64,000 nucleotides of DNA from Lacisediminihabitans changchengi (lineage in GTDB: Bacteria > Actinomycetota > Actinomycetes > Actinomycetales > Microbacteriaceae): assembly GCF_016634425.1 (NCBI RefSeq), contig NZ_JAEPES010000003.1, forward strand, positions 186,001 through 250,000. Direction: 5' to 3'. The position numbers and the translations under genes are program-made. The notes below the pieces were generated by a model. It saw only the letters and a program-made list of their open reading frames with translations, ran no database searches and was not told the DNA's origin. Positions within the stretch are counted from its first letter, which is position 1. Every line of letters begins with the position of its first letter. Of the stretch, positions 45,283 to 54,448 are shown one piece after another.

Positions 45283-46433
45283 CCCGCATGCGCGCCATCG
45301 TCGTCATCGTGATCGCCGCGGTGGCTATCACCGCGGTGATCGCGGTCGTCGCGGTCGTGCGCCCCTCACAGTCCGCGCCCGCGGTCGCTCCGGCAACCAG
45401 CCCGTCAATAAGTCCGTCGGGCAGCCCCCGTGCTGCGTCGACTCCGACGGCCGCCGGGAAGCAGTTTCTCGCGCAGTGGACTGACGGGGGCCGGGTGATC
45501 CGTCGCGACCAGGGCAACGACACCGTCAGTGAGGGGCAGGCCTACGGTCTGCTGATCTCACTGGCCGTCGGTGACGAGAAGAAGTTCGACCAGATCTGGT
45601 CGTGGACGAAGAAGAATCTGCAGCGAGCGGATGACCTCCTCTCCTGGCAATGGTCGAAGGGGAAGGTCGTCGATACCGAGCCTGCCTCTGATGCCGACCT
45701 CGACACCGCCCGTGCGCTGGTTCTGGCCGGCACCCGATTTCATGACGCCGCCCTGACGAAGGCCGGCACGACCATCGCCGACGCGATCGCCGATGACCTC
45801 ACGGTGGAGACCGCGAGTGGGCGCATCCTGCTGCCGGGGCTCTGGGCGGCGAAGTCCGAGCCGTATGCCTACAACCCGAGCTACGCCTCGCCGGTTGCGT
45901 TCGCTGTGCTCGGCGCGGCGACGAAAGACCCGCGCTGGAAGGAGCTGGCGGCCGGCACCACCGCGGTCACCACGACGCTGCTCGACGCGTCGCCGCTTCC
46001 CCCGGACTGGGCCCAGGTGCACGCCGACGGCACCGTCGACGCGATGCCCGGGCCGGCAGGACGTGGCGACAGCGTCGTGTACGGCTACGACGCCGGGCGG
46101 CTCGCACTGCGTTACGCCGAGACCTGCACCAGCCCGGCCACGGTCGCTCTGGCCGCCAAGCTGCTGCCGACGCTCGAGCGTTCGCGCACCCTGCACTCGG
46201 TGCTCGACCTGGGCGGTACCGCGCAGACGACCGACCAGGATCCGCTCTCCTACGCGTCTCGGGCCGCATCAGCCGCGGCCGCCGGGGACAGCGCCTCGGC
46301 CGACCTCGCCACCTCGGCGCGCTTGGCTCGCAGCACTCCGACCTACTACGGAACGGCGTGGTCGGTGCTCGGTGCATTCATGCTGCGCAGCACGGTGCTC
46401 GGCGGATGCGCCCCGGCGAAGGCCGACTCGTGA
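45279..46433 (+). CDS. Glycoside hydrolase family 8
   Basis: 384 residues; ATG overlaps the previous stop (ATGA). After one N-terminal helix comes the GH8 (alpha/alpha)6 fold. The proton donor is Glu85 in VSEGQAYGLL, and DADLDTARAL is the second conserved acidic motif. The protein is membrane-anchored and extracellular. GH8 enzymes with synthase operons (BcsZ type) trim nascent beta-glycans, which fits the GT2 neighbour. Confidence 0.92.
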   Translation: MTRMRAIVVIVIAAVAITAVIAVVAVVRPSQSAPAVAPATSPSISPSGSPRAASTPTAAGKQFLAQWTDGGRVIRRDQGNDTVSEGQAYGLLISLAVGDEKKFDQIWSWTKKNLQRADDLLSWQWSKGKVVDTEPASDADLDTARALVLAGTRFHDAALTKAGTTIADAIADDLTVETASGRILLPGLWAAKSEPYAYNPSYASPVAFAVLGAATKDPRWKELAAGTTAVTTTLLDASPLPPDWAQVHADGTVDAMPGPAGRGDSVVYGYDAGRLALRYAETCTSPATVALAAKLLPTLERSRTLHSVLDLGGTAQTTDQDPLSYASRAASAAAAGDSASADLATSARLARSTPTYYGTAWSVLGAFMLRSTVLGGCAPAKADS

Positions 46434-47053
46434 TCCGCGCGCGCTGGGTGGTCATCGGCCTGTCGGTGGCGGCTCTCGTCGTCGGAGGCGTGGCGATCTC
46501 CGCTGCCGCCTCGCCGCACGACGCTCCCCGTCCATCCGCCAGCGCGGCCCCGGGCGCTGCCGGCGGCCTGCAAGACCCGACCGCATCCGTCGCCCCGACC
46601 GTGGCCGCCGGCATCGTGCCCACGCGGGTGCGCATCCCCGCGATCGGGGTCGACTCCGGCCTCGAAGATCTCTCACTCGACGCCAGCGGCGCCCTGCTCG
46701 CTCCGGCGGACTGGGACTCGGCGGGCTGGTACTCGGCTGGCGTCGTGCCGGGAAACGTCGGCCCGGCCGTCATCGCTGGGCACATCGACTCCCCCACCGC
46801 GCCCGCGGTCTTCGCCCGACTGTCGTCGCTTAAATCGGGCGACACGGTCACCGTCACCCTCTCCGACGGAACGATAGAGACCTTCACCGTCACCCAGAAG
46901 ATCGAGTCGCCCAAGGCCACCTTCCCGACCAGCTCGGTCTACGGCAACGTGCCGACCCCCCAGCTCCGGCTGATCACCTGCGGCGGGGTCTTCAACCCGT
47001 CGAGCGGGCACTACGTCGACAACCTCATCGTCTACGCCAGCCTCACCTCCTGA
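46430..47053 (+). CDS. Class F sortase
   Basis: 207 residues, GTG start overlapping the GH8 stop. One N-terminal helix and a Pro/Ala linker precede the sortase beta-barrel: RVRIPAIGVDSGLEDLSLD, VIAGHIDSP with catalytic His118, and LRLITCGGVFNP with catalytic Cys184. No spacer-type LPxTG substrate is found in the window. Presence in a polysaccharide operon suggests attachment or local processing of an operon protein, perhaps the DUF4397 one. Confidence 0.9.
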   Translation: MIRARWVVIGLSVAALVVGGVAISAAASPHDAPRPSASAAPGAAGGLQDPTASVAPTVAAGIVPTRVRIPAIGVDSGLEDLSLDASGALLAPADWDSAGWYSAGVVPGNVGPAVIAGHIDSPTAPAVFARLSSLKSGDTVTVTLSDGTIETFTVTQKIESPKATFPTSSVYGNVPTPQLRLITCGGVFNPSSGHYVDNLIVYASLTS

Positions 47054-47106
47054 CTGACTTGTCCTGACCGCCTCCTCCCGACCGCCTCCTCCCGAAAGGA
47101 ACCGCC

Positions 47107-47889
47107 ATGCTCGAGACCCTCGTCGTGCTCCCGACCTACAACGAGTGCGAAAACATTACGCCGATCATCCGCCGCATCTTGGCCAGCTCGCCGCACACCG
47201 ACGTCCTGGTCGTCGACGACAACTCCCCCGACGGCACCGGGCGGATCGCGGATGACCTCGCCGCGCGGCATCCGGAGGTGCATGTACTCCACCGCACCGA
47301 GAAGAACGGCCTGGGCGGGGCGTACCTCGCAGGGTTCGCCTGGGGACTGGAGGCGGGCTACTGGGCGCTGGTCGAGATGGACGCGGACGGCTCCCATCAC
47401 CCCGAGGATCTTCCGCGGATGATCGAGCTGCTCGCCGATCACGACCTCGTGCTCGGCTCGCGCTGGGTGCCCGGTGGGCGCACCGAGAATTGGCCGCTGA
47501 GTCGCCAGCTGTTGAGCCGCGGCGGGAGCATGTACACGCGCGCTGCGCTTGGCATCGACGTGCGAGACGCCACCGGAGGTTTCCGGGTCTTCAGCGCTCG
47601 AGCGCTGCGCGAGATCGACCTCGGCGGCGTCGCGAGCCAGGGCTATTGCTTTCAGGTCGATCTGCTCTGGCGGGCACTCGAGCACGGGCTGCGGGTGGTC
47701 GAGACTCCGATCACCTTCACCGAGCGCGTATTCGGCGAATCCAAGATGAGCGGCGACATCGTGCGGGAGTCGCTTCTTCGCGTCACCGCATGGGGCCTTC
47801 GCCGCAGGGCCCGGGCCGTGCGGCGCGCTCTCACTGGAGGTTCCCGCTTGACCTCAGTTCGTGCGCAGTACCACCGAGTGCTGCCCTGA
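47107..47889 (+). CDS. Polyprenol monophosphomannose synthase (DPM1-like)
   Basis: 260 residues. GT2 motifs: LVVLPTYNECENI, VLVVDDNSPDGTGRIAD, LVEMDADGSHHPEDLP. The ending FTERVFGESKMSGDIVRESL is typical of Ppm1/DPM1 catalytic domains. It transfers mannose (or a similar sugar) to polyprenol phosphate on the cytoplasmic face, making the donor that the GT39 enzyme needs. It is last in the operon, 53 bp after the sortase. Confidence 0.92.
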   Translation: MLETLVVLPTYNECENITPIIRRILASSPHTDVLVVDDNSPDGTGRIADDLAARHPEVHVLHRTEKNGLGGAYLAGFAWGLEAGYWALVEMDADGSHHPEDLPRMIELLADHDLVLGSRWVPGGRTENWPLSRQLLSRGGSMYTRAALGIDVRDATGGFRVFSARALREIDLGGVASQGYCFQVDLLWRALEHGLRVVETPITFTERVFGESKMSGDIVRESLLRVTAWGLRRRARAVRRALTGGSRLTSVRAQYHRVLP

Positions 47890-47894
47890 CACTG

Positions 47895-47996
47895 TCACTC
47901 GAGAAACTCGAGTCCGCACCCGGCGCACGTCAGCGTTCCATCCACAGCCTCGATCACGCCGTCGCACTGCGGACACTCCTCGACGTTGCCGGGCAT
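47895..47996 (-). CDS. Micro-protein with zinc ribbon (33 residues)
   Basis: Read on the minus strand from ATG at 47996: MPGNVEECPQC, then DGVIEAVDGTLT, then CAGCGLEFLE. Two CxxC pairs spaced for a rubredoxin-like zinc ribbon make this a convincing gene despite its length, with GCAGG at a suitable distance. An upstream in-frame GTG (48053) would add 19 unremarkable residues. It is convergent with the DPM synthase gene, 5 bp away. Function unknown. Confidence 0.6.
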   Translation of the reverse strand: MPGNVEECPQCDGVIEAVDGTLTCAGCGLEFLE

Positions 47997-48070
47997 CGGC
48001 GCCTGCTTTCGGTTTCTTCGGCACCTTCGGAGCCGCTGGCCGTCACCGTACACGCGCGCGTGAAACCCTG

Positions 48071-48103
48071 CCGCTACCGCTACCGCTACCGCTACCGCTA
48101 CCG
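48071..48103 (+). repeat. CCGCTA hexanucleotide tandem repeat
   Basis: Five full CCGCTA units and half of a sixth end exactly at the outer edge of the Tn3 left terminal repeat. Two units of the same phase (GCTACCGCTACCGC) occur at the right end near 61883-61895, so the transposon appears to have landed in this microsatellite. Confidence 0.85.
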
Positions 48104-48141
48104 GGGGTGGCTTGTGAATTCGTGAAATATCCGACGCTAAG
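48104..48141 (+). repeat. Left terminal inverted repeat of the Tn3 element
   Basis: 38 bp beginning GGGGTGGC and ending ATCCGACGCTAAG, which is the Tn3/Tn21 layout (GGGG outside, ACGCTAAG inside). The tnpA stop codon (TAG on the minus strand) lies within it, as is usual for the family. Confidence 0.85.
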
Positions 48142-51094
48142 GGTTGGTGGGGTGTCGGAGTGCCCGGTAGCGGCCGGGTTTATGGGTGGTGCGCGGCCAG
48201 GTGTAGTTGCCGGTGAGGTTGATGTGTTCCCAGCTGAGCGGTGAGAGGTAGCGCAGCAGCTCTGGTGCTGGCGGGGCTTGGGTGGTGTCCAGGGTGGTTA
48301 TGGCGCGGTCGAGGTAGACGGTGTTCCAGAGCACGATCGCAGCGGTGAGCAGGTTGAGGCCTGAGGCGCGGTAGCGCTGTTGTTCGAATGAGCGGTCGCG
48401 GATCTCGCCGAGCCTGTTGAAGAAAACGGCCCGGGCGAGAGTGTTTCTGGCCTCGCCTTTGTTCAGGCCTGCGGTGACGGTACGGCGTAGTTCGGGATTC
48501 TCCAGCCAGTCGAGGAGGAAGAGGGTCCGTTCGATTCGGCCGAGTTCTCGGAGAGCGGTGGCGAGCCCATTTTGGCGGGGGTAGGCACCGAGCTTCCGCA
48601 TCATCAGGGACGCGGTGACGGTCCCGGTTTTGATCGACGTGGCGAGGCGGAGGATCTCGTCCCAATGCTGAGCGATCGTGGCGGTGTTGATCGGGCCGCC
48701 GATTAGCGGTGCCAGGGTGGTGAGGTCGTGGGTGCGGGTGGGTGTGTAGAGGCGGGTCTCTCCGACGTTTCGGATACGGGGTGCGAACCGGTAGCCGAGG
48801 AGTTGCATGAGCGCGAAGAGGTGATCGGTGAAACCCGCGGTGTCGGTGTAGTGCTCCCGGATTTCCAGTTCACTTTCGTGATACAACAGCCCGTCAAGGA
48901 CCCAGGTCGCGTCGCGGTCGCCGACATTGACGAGGCGGCTGTGAAAGGGGGAGTACTGGTCGCTGATGTGGGTGTAAACGAGACGGCCGGGGTCGTTGCC
49001 GTATTTCGGGTTCACGTGCCCGGTTGATTCTGCTCGGCCGCCGGCGCGGAAGCGTTGCCCGTCGGACGATGAGGTTGTGCCGTCGCCGAAGTGCGCGGCG
49101 AACGGGTGCCGGTGTTGAGTGTTGACGATCTCGGCGAGGGCGGCGCTGTATGTTTCTTCGCGGATGTGGGCGGCTTGGTGTCGGTCGAGCTGTGCGTAGC
49201 TGACGCCGGGGCAGGCTTCGGACATTTTTGTCAGGCCGAGGTTGATGCCGTCGGCGAGGATCGCGGTCAGCAGCAGTTGCTGGTCTTTGGACGGTTGCCC
49301 GGTTTTGAGGTTGGTGAAGTGCCGGCTGAATCCGGTCCAGGCGTCTACTTCCATCAGCAGATCCGTGATCCGGATTCGTGGGAACATGCCGCTGGTCGCG
49401 TCGATTAGCGGTTGCGCTTGAATCGGCACGATCGTGTCTAACGGCGTGATTTTCAGACCTGCGGCCGTGACGCCGGGAAGTTTGCCGTCAGTGGCGAGGT
49501 GTTCGACGCGGGCGAGGCGTTGTGTGAGGAGTTCGAGCCTGGCGGTCAGGTAGGCGGGGTTTCCGTCGGTGGTCACGATCGGTAGTTGCTGCGCGCTTTT
49601 CAGGGTGGTGTAGTCCTGGGGGTCGAGGAGGTATTCGTCGAAGTCACGAAATTGTCGTGACCCGCCTACCCAAATGTCTCCGGAGCGCAGCGCGTTGCGG
49701 AGCTCGGTGAGGACACAGAATTCGTAGAACCCGCGATCGATACCGGTGTCGGTGAAGACCAGGGGTTTCCAACGGGCCCGGACGAAGGATCTCGGTGCGG
49801 TGTCTGGAATCTTCCGGATACCGGCCGTATTGAGTTGCCGGAGGATCTCGACGGCTGCGAGCAGGTCGACTGCTGCTGGGGCGGCGTGCAGATCAAGGAC
49901 TGCCAGGAATGCGGGCGAGTATCGGCGCACGGTGGTGAACTGGGCGCTGACCAGAGCGAGCGAATCCGCGGCCTCGGGCCTGGCGAGTTCCTTCGCGGCT
50001 GCGGTATTTTCGGCCAGAGTCTTCCACCCGATCACTTTCTCGATGACGGAGAACGCTTCCTCGCCGGTCTCCCGGGCTTTCAGCAGCGCTTCGCCGAGCT
50101 GCGAATAGGTCCGCATCAGTGCGGTGACGCTCGTGCGTGAGGCAAGTGTGGACGCATCGTGCCGGTTTTTCGCTGCCCGTAGCAGGCGGCCGATGATCCT
50201 GTCGTGCAGGTCGATGATCTCGTCGGTGACGGTCGCCACCCCCTCGACCGCCATCGCGAACAACGTCGCGTAACGACGGCGGGGTTCGAACTTCGCCAGA
50301 TCAGCGCTCGTCATCGACCCGCCCTCGCGGGCAAGCTTCAGCAGCCGGTTCCGGTGCACAAGCCGCGCAGCTGGCCAGGGCAGATCTAGTGCACGCCACG
50401 CGGTGAGACGCTCGACGTGTTCCAGCATCGAACGCGCGTTAGGGCGGGCTGGAGCCTGTTTCAGCCAACCGATCTGAGTGAGAGCGCTGTCCGAACGTCG
50501 GATCAGCAACGCATCGAGCCGTGCTCGCTGTCCGTCATCCAAAGGCCCGCTCAAGGTGGAGTGGACGTGACGGGTCGCCCGAGTGAGGCCTTCCGCGCAC
50601 GCCTTCTCGATCACCTCGATGGCCGGCAACGCGACCGCGTTACGTCGAAGAGATGTGATCGCTGTCTCGACGAGGACCCGGCCTCGGTCGGTCTGCCGCG
50701 CAACGGATTCAATCTCTTCCACGACGTTTCGGAAATCACCCATCCCGAACGCTGTCAGCCCGAGGTATGCGCGGGCTTCGCGGGCATGTTCTTGCCGGGT
50801 CTCCTCCCGCGCGCCGTACTCACTCCACAGGTTTGGGCTCACCGCGATATTCGACGCCAACTGCGCGAGAACCGCCACAGGTGGGCCAGCGTCGGCGCCG
50901 AGCGCGATCCCGGGCCCCCGCAGCAGACACAGGTGAACAGCGAACCCCAACCGGTTCGCGTCCCCACGGCGTTGCCGGATGAGCGACATGTCCGCCTCAT
51001 CGATCCTGCACAGCGCCGCGATCTCGTCGGGATCCTCCGGCAGGCCTAGAATCTCGGCGCGCTCGAGTGGAGTTAGCAGTGCGCGGCGCGCCAT
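48137..51094 (-). CDS. tnpA: Tn3 family transposase
   Basis: 985 residues, full family length. The N-terminal half has the [13 protein letters not shown] opening and DNA-binding region; the C-terminal catalytic half includes [13 protein letters not shown] (first Asp), [15 protein letters not shown] (second Asp) and a later region ending with [20 protein letters not shown], characteristic of Tn3 transposases. Catalyses replicative transposition at the 38-bp repeats. The frame appears intact, so the element may be active. Followed 14 bp upstream by tnpR on the same strand. Confidence 0.96.
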   Translation of the reverse strand: MARRALLTPLERAEILGLPEDPDEIAALCRIDEADMSLIRQRRGDANRLGFAVHLCLLRGPGIALGADAGPPVAVLAQLASNIAVSPNLWSEYGAREETRQEHAREARAYLGLTAFGMGDFRNVVEEIESVARQTDRGRVLVETAITSLRRNAVALPAIEVIEKACAEGLTRATRHVHSTLSGPLDDGQRARLDALLIRRSDSALTQIGWLKQAPARPNARSMLEHVERLTAWRALDLPWPAARLVHRNRLLKLAREGGSMTSADLAKFEPRRRYATLFAMAVEGVATVTDEIIDLHDRIIGRLLRAAKNRHDASTLASRTSVTALMRTYSQLGEALLKARETGEEAFSVIEKVIGWKTLAENTAAAKELARPEAADSLALVSAQFTTVRRYSPAFLAVLDLHAAPAAVDLLAAVEILRQLNTAGIRKIPDTAPRSFVRARWKPLVFTDTGIDRGFYEFCVLTELRNALRSGDIWVGGSRQFRDFDEYLLDPQDYTTLKSAQQLPIVTTDGNPAYLTARLELLTQRLARVEHLATDGKLPGVTAAGLKITPLDTIVPIQAQPLIDATSGMFPRIRITDLLMEVDAWTGFSRHFTNLKTGQPSKDQQLLLTAILADGINLGLTKMSEACPGVSYAQLDRHQAAHIREETYSAALAEIVNTQHRHPFAAHFGDGTTSSSDGQRFRAGGRAESTGHVNPKYGNDPGRLVYTHISDQYSPFHSRLVNVGDRDATWVLDGLLYHESELEIREHYTDTAGFTDHLFALMQLLGYRFAPRIRNVGETRLYTPTRTHDLTTLAPLIGGPINTATIAQHWDEILRLATSIKTGTVTASLMMRKLGAYPRQNGLATALRELGRIERTLFLLDWLENPELRRTVTAGLNKGEARNTLARAVFFNRLGEIRDRSFEQQRYRASGLNLLTAAIVLWNTVYLDRAITTLDTTQAPPAPELLRYLSPLSWEHINLTGNYTWPRTTHKPGRYRALRHPTNP

Positions 51095-51108
51095 CGTTAG
51101 ACCTTGTC

Positions 51109-51681
51109 TTACTGAGCGCTGAGGTAGCGGTAGATGGTGGGCCGGCTTACTTTGAATTCCGCGGCGATCTGCGCCACCGTGTGTGCGCGCTTACCGTCCG
51201 GACCCGTCTCCTCGTACATCTGTCGGGCCAATTTCACCTGCCGTGCCCCCAACTTCGGTTTCTGCCCACCCGTGCGCCCTCGGGCTCGCGCTGCGGCCAA
51301 CCCGTCGCGGGTGCGTTCGGCCATCAACGCATGCTCGAACTCCGCGATCGAACCCAGAATCTGAAAGAACATCGTCCCGAGCGGTGTCGACGTGTCGATG
51401 CCCTGATCCAGAACGACCAGGTCAACACCGGCACCCTGCAGCCGCTTAGACAGGTCGATCAGATTCTCCAGAGACCGGCCGAGCCGATCGAGTTTCGTCA
51501 CCACTAACTGGTCACCAGCTCGGTTCGCCGACAGAAGCGCCTTTTCCAGACCCGGGCGGGACGCGAGTTTGCCTGACGCGGAGTCCACGAAAACCACCTC
51601 GCAGCCTGCCGCGTCGAGCGCATCTCGCTGCCCGTCAACGTGTTGATCTCGTGTCGATACCCGCCCGTAGCCCACCCGCAT
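51109..51681 (-). CDS. tnpR: Tn3-type resolvase (serine recombinase)
   Basis: 190 residues. The catalytic domain starts [20 protein letters not shown] with nucleophile Ser9; [14 protein letters not shown] and [20 protein letters not shown] are present; and a C-terminal helix-turn-helix ([14 protein letters not shown]) ends the protein. It resolves cointegrates at a res site that should lie just upstream. Confidence 0.95.
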   Translation of the reverse strand: MRVGYGRVSTRDQHVDGQRDALDAAGCEVVFVDSASGKLASRPGLEKALLSANRAGDQLVVTKLDRLGRSLENLIDLSKRLQGAGVDLVVLDQGIDTSTPLGTMFFQILGSIAEFEHALMAERTRDGLAAARARGRTGGQKPKLGARQVKLARQMYEETGPDGKRAHTVAQIAAEFKVSRPTIYRYLSAQ

Positions 51682-51777
51682 GCCCAGACTGTATCAGAAA
51701 CAGGGGAAAGCACTACATAGCCGCGTACACGGCAAGCATTACATCACGCCTCGCGCCAACGCGCGGATCGCTGTCGA
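51682..51777. promoter_or_regulatory. Remainder of the Tn3 res site
   Basis: The 96 bp between tnpR and the inner transposon end. A resolvase-like dyad TGTATCAGAAACA lies at 51690-51702. A complete three-subsite res is about 120 bp, so it appears to be interrupted by the inner element. Confidence 0.4.
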
Positions 51778-51805
51778 TGTCCGTGACTGAGTGCACAGAT
51801 GTCCG
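51778..51805 (+). repeat. Left end of the tni element, with an internal direct repeat
   Basis: The 19-bp end is at 51778-51796. GATGTCCG at 51776-51783 recurs at 51798-51805, a 22-bp period, as expected for serial transposase-binding sites. Confidence 0.6.
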
Positions 51806-52002
51806 CTAATGCCTGCGCGTGGCAGAGTGTCACCCGTTGGCGGTCCCTTAACTTCCATACGAACGATGAACCTGGTCTCCAACGACGCGGAGTCTTTCGT
51901 TTTCAATCTCGGGCTGGCTAATTAATGGATGAGCTATCAGCCGGCCCCACGATTCGCCGCGGTTCGTATTCAGGGGGAATCATGCAAAGGGGCCGCCACG
52001 CC

Positions 52003-52440
52003 TTATCTGATCTTGAGCTGATCGACAGTGAGACGATTCTTCAGTAATCGGTACCCGATGAGTGCTAGCACTGCCGAAAGGACGAACGTGATTACTAAAA
52101 TACCAGCGAAGTCGATTGCTCGGGTGGTGAGACATATGCCCAATACGGTGAGAGTGGCAGCCAAGGCGGAAACAGCAACGACGATCATCTGCCGCACCGG
52201 ATCAGCGAGCGCTCGACGACGGGCCAATTGAAACGCTACGAGTCCGGCGAAAAAAGAGATCGCTCCTGTGAAGGCGCCGACTCCAGCTCCAATCGCAGCT
52301 AGCCAAAGCGCGAATCCACTCGGATAGGCGAAGGTGGCACCCACTATCAAACCGACCAACGCACCTGCGGCTATCGCGCAAAAAGATGTGAGGAAGATGG
52401 TCGAACCCGGCCGAGCTGTCTTATCCAAATTTTCCGCCAC
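52003..52440 (-). CDS. Hypothetical four-helix membrane protein (tni passenger)
   Basis: 145 residues with four helices (ITFLTSFCAIAAGALVGLIVG-like first; GFALWLAAIGAGVGAFTGAIS; MIVVAVSALAATLTVLGICL; FAGILVITFVLSAVLALIGY). Short cytoplasmic ends, charged C-terminus KNRLTVDQLKIR. No family recognised. GC is lower than in the core chromosome. It follows the secreted-protein gene by 35 bp on the same strand and may protect the cell from it or help to handle it. Confidence 0.75.
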   Translation of the reverse strand: MAENLDKTARPGSTIFLTSFCAIAAGALVGLIVGATFAYPSGFALWLAAIGAGVGAFTGAISFFAGLVAFQLARRRALADPVRQMIVVAVSALAATLTVLGICLTTRAIDFAGILVITFVLSAVLALIGYRLLKNRLTVDQLKIR

Positions 52441-52475
52441 GTGTCGATCCTCGCACTTGGAGTCGTTTTAGCAAT

Positions 52476-53564
52476 TCATCCAGCGCTGATGTTGGAGGCA
52501 AAGTTTCGCCAGTTTGTGAGCGCGCCCTGCTCGTATGCACCGTTGTGCAGCCACCATGAGTCGTTGACGATGTAGGCACTAACCACTAAGCGCTTGTTTC
52601 CCCCGACGAGTTTGAACTCGAAAACTACGTTGGAACCATAGCCATCGACATGGTTTTTTGTTGCGTCGAACTGAAATCCGAAATAGTTCGTCGAAGTGAT
52701 CTCTCGCTTGAATCTGCATTCGAAATTGCCAGGACCTACGTGCAACGGAAGCAGTTGGTTAGCAACTGGAAATCCCCTTGGAGCGCCATCAACCGGAAAA
52801 TAGCAGTTGAAGCATCTCTTCAGCAATGACTTTGCCTGTGCTGCTGTCTTCGTCACCGCATAGGTATAGGCGTAGCTCCACGCGGGGTCTGCGAGCACTG
52901 GGAATTCGAGATCGGGAGCGGATAGGTCTACGTTCTGCGTTAACACACCATCGTTCCACGAGTAGGACGTCGGAAGTTTTCGGCCAGCCGAGTCGATTGC
53001 CCACGGTTCGGATATCGTCCCAAGCACGTGGTCGCCGCTTTCAAGATAGGAAACACCTGCGCCTTCGACAAGCTTCGTGTCCGCAGGGACGTCGAAATGG
53101 TAATCGTAGTGCGTCGGCGCTGTCGCACTATTAATGGCGGTGAGAACGCGGACACCGGACGCTGTGGGCTGTACATATGCGTTCACATCGGCGGACTGAC
53201 TTGCCACCACTGTGATTCCGGAATCGACCGAGACGGTTTCAGTCGCGTACTCGATGGAGAATCGGACTCCTCCGCCTGAACCGTCCAATGCTCCCGAAGT
53301 ACTTTCGTCAGTCGCCTTTGCCGTGCCAACTGAGACAATAGCGGCGTCATCCCCCAGGGGCTTTTCGATGTCGACGGGCGCCTCGGTTGAAGTCTCGGCG
53401 AGGAGTTCTGGCGCAATCACCGCGAGCGTTGCAGTTGGGTCCGAGATATCGGAAGAATCAAGTGCTTGAGCTGGTACCACTCCACCGAGAACCAAGGCGC
53501 CGGCTACAACGATCGTGACTGTGGCCGACGTGGCCGACCGTCGATTCCATCCAAATTTGGACAT
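52476..53564 (-). CDS. Hypothetical secreted protein (tni passenger)
   Basis: 362 residues, signal peptide ending at about residue 34 (VVAGALVLGGVVPAQA). A Thr/Asp/Glu-rich segment and a beta-rich middle (residues 100-230) are followed by the motif FPVLADPAWSYAYTYAV, seen in many secreted actinobacterial proteins. A C-terminal domain of about 120 residues contains a Cys pair (RCFNCYFP), GNFECRFKRE and ends AYEQGALTNWRNFASNISAG. The last part resembles toxin-like tails of other secreted proteins, but I cannot assign a fold. Confidence 0.75.
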   Translation of the reverse strand: MSKFGWNRRSATSATVTIVVAGALVLGGVVPAQALDSSDISDPTATLAVIAPELLAETSTEAPVDIEKPLGDDAAIVSVGTAKATDESTSGALDGSGGGVRFSIEYATETVSVDSGITVVASQSADVNAYVQPTASGVRVLTAINSATAPTHYDYHFDVPADTKLVEGAGVSYLESGDHVLGTISEPWAIDSAGRKLPTSYSWNDGVLTQNVDLSAPDLEFPVLADPAWSYAYTYAVTKTAAQAKSLLKRCFNCYFPVDGAPRGFPVANQLLPLHVGPGNFECRFKREITSTNYFGFQFDATKNHVDGYGSNVVFEFKLVGGNKRLVVSAYIVNDSWWLHNGAYEQGALTNWRNFASNISAG

Positions 53565-53728
53565 TGCGCAGCTTTCGTTTTGGCCAGTTCAGGCTGATTG
53601 GGCACGATGACAACACGCGCAGTGGGACGAGTGGCTTTGATTTGAGTCTTGCTAAACAATCACCTCAAGAATTTGCAGCTTGACAGCGATGAGCCAGCGG
53701 TTCAACTCCCCCAAACGGGGCGCTGATG

Positions 53729-54358
53729 TCAGCGATGGGTATTTCGATTTTTTTCGATCAGCTTCTCGCCGTCTGGTCGAAGCGTTCCGGTCGGGGAAAC
53801 GTGCCGGTAAAGCGTTTGCCGGGTAATACCGAGCTCCCTGCAAAGTTCGCCGACTTTGGTGTCTTTCTTCCCCATCGAGGCGATGGCGAGTCGGAGCTTC
53901 GCCGGCGTCATCTTGTATGGTCGTCCGCCGTTGCGTCCGCGGGCTCGGGCAGAAGCAAGCCCAGCCAGGGTGCGTTCGGAAATAAGTTCCCGCTCGAACT
54001 CGGCAAGGGCTGCGAAGATGCCGAAGACCAGTTTTCCTGAAGAGGTGGTGGTGTCGATCGAAGCGCCTTGGCCAGTGAGCACTCTCAACCCGATGCCCGC
54101 CTCGGTCAGGTCATGGACGGTGTTAACGAGATGGCGAAGGTCTCGGCCGAGGCGGTCAAGTTTCCATACGAGCAGGGTATCGCCGGTACGCAATCCTTTT
54201 AGGCAAGCCAGCAGCTCTGGCCGATCGTCCTTCTTCCCGGAGGCATGCTCTTCGTAGAGCTGGGCGGGCAGAACGCCGGCAGCAAGCAGCGAGTCCCTTT
54301 GCAGATCAGTGCTCTGTGATCCGTCAGCTTTCGACACGCGCATGTACCCCACGAGCAT
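53729..54358 (-). CDS. tniR: Serine recombinase of the tni element (TniR-like resolvase)
   Basis: 209 residues from ATG at 54358 (GGAGG 7 bp upstream). MLVGYMRVSKADGSQ carries nucleophile Ser9; VWKLDRLGRDLRHLVNTV and FGIFAALAEFERELISERT follow, then a C-terminal helix-turn-helix (LCRELGITRQTLYRHVS). Only distantly like tnpR in the same island. Resolves cointegrates of the tni element at the adjacent res. Confidence 0.9.
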   Translation of the reverse strand: MLVGYMRVSKADGSQSTDLQRDSLLAAGVLPAQLYEEHASGKKDDRPELLACLKGLRTGDTLLVWKLDRLGRDLRHLVNTVHDLTEAGIGLRVLTGQGASIDTTTSSGKLVFGIFAALAEFERELISERTLAGLASARARGRNGGRPYKMTPAKLRLAIASMGKKDTKVGELCRELGITRQTLYRHVSPTGTLRPDGEKLIEKNRNTHR

Positions 54359-54371
54359 GGCCGTGCCTCCA

Positions 54372-54397
54372 GTCACTTATACGTTCGAATAAGTGAC
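54372..54397. promoter_or_regulatory. Candidate res subsite of the tni element
   Basis: GTCACTTAT-ACGTTCGA-ATAAGTGAC: perfect 9-bp half-sites in 26 bp, the size of a resolvase crossover site, 14 bp upstream of tniR. Related CACTTATT and GTGTCACC half-sites at 54430-54456 may form the accessory subsite. Confidence 0.65.
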
Positions 54398-54448
54398 ACG
54401 ACGGCCAGCTGGGAGCCAGCCACGTCCGCGTGTCACCTAACCACTCAC

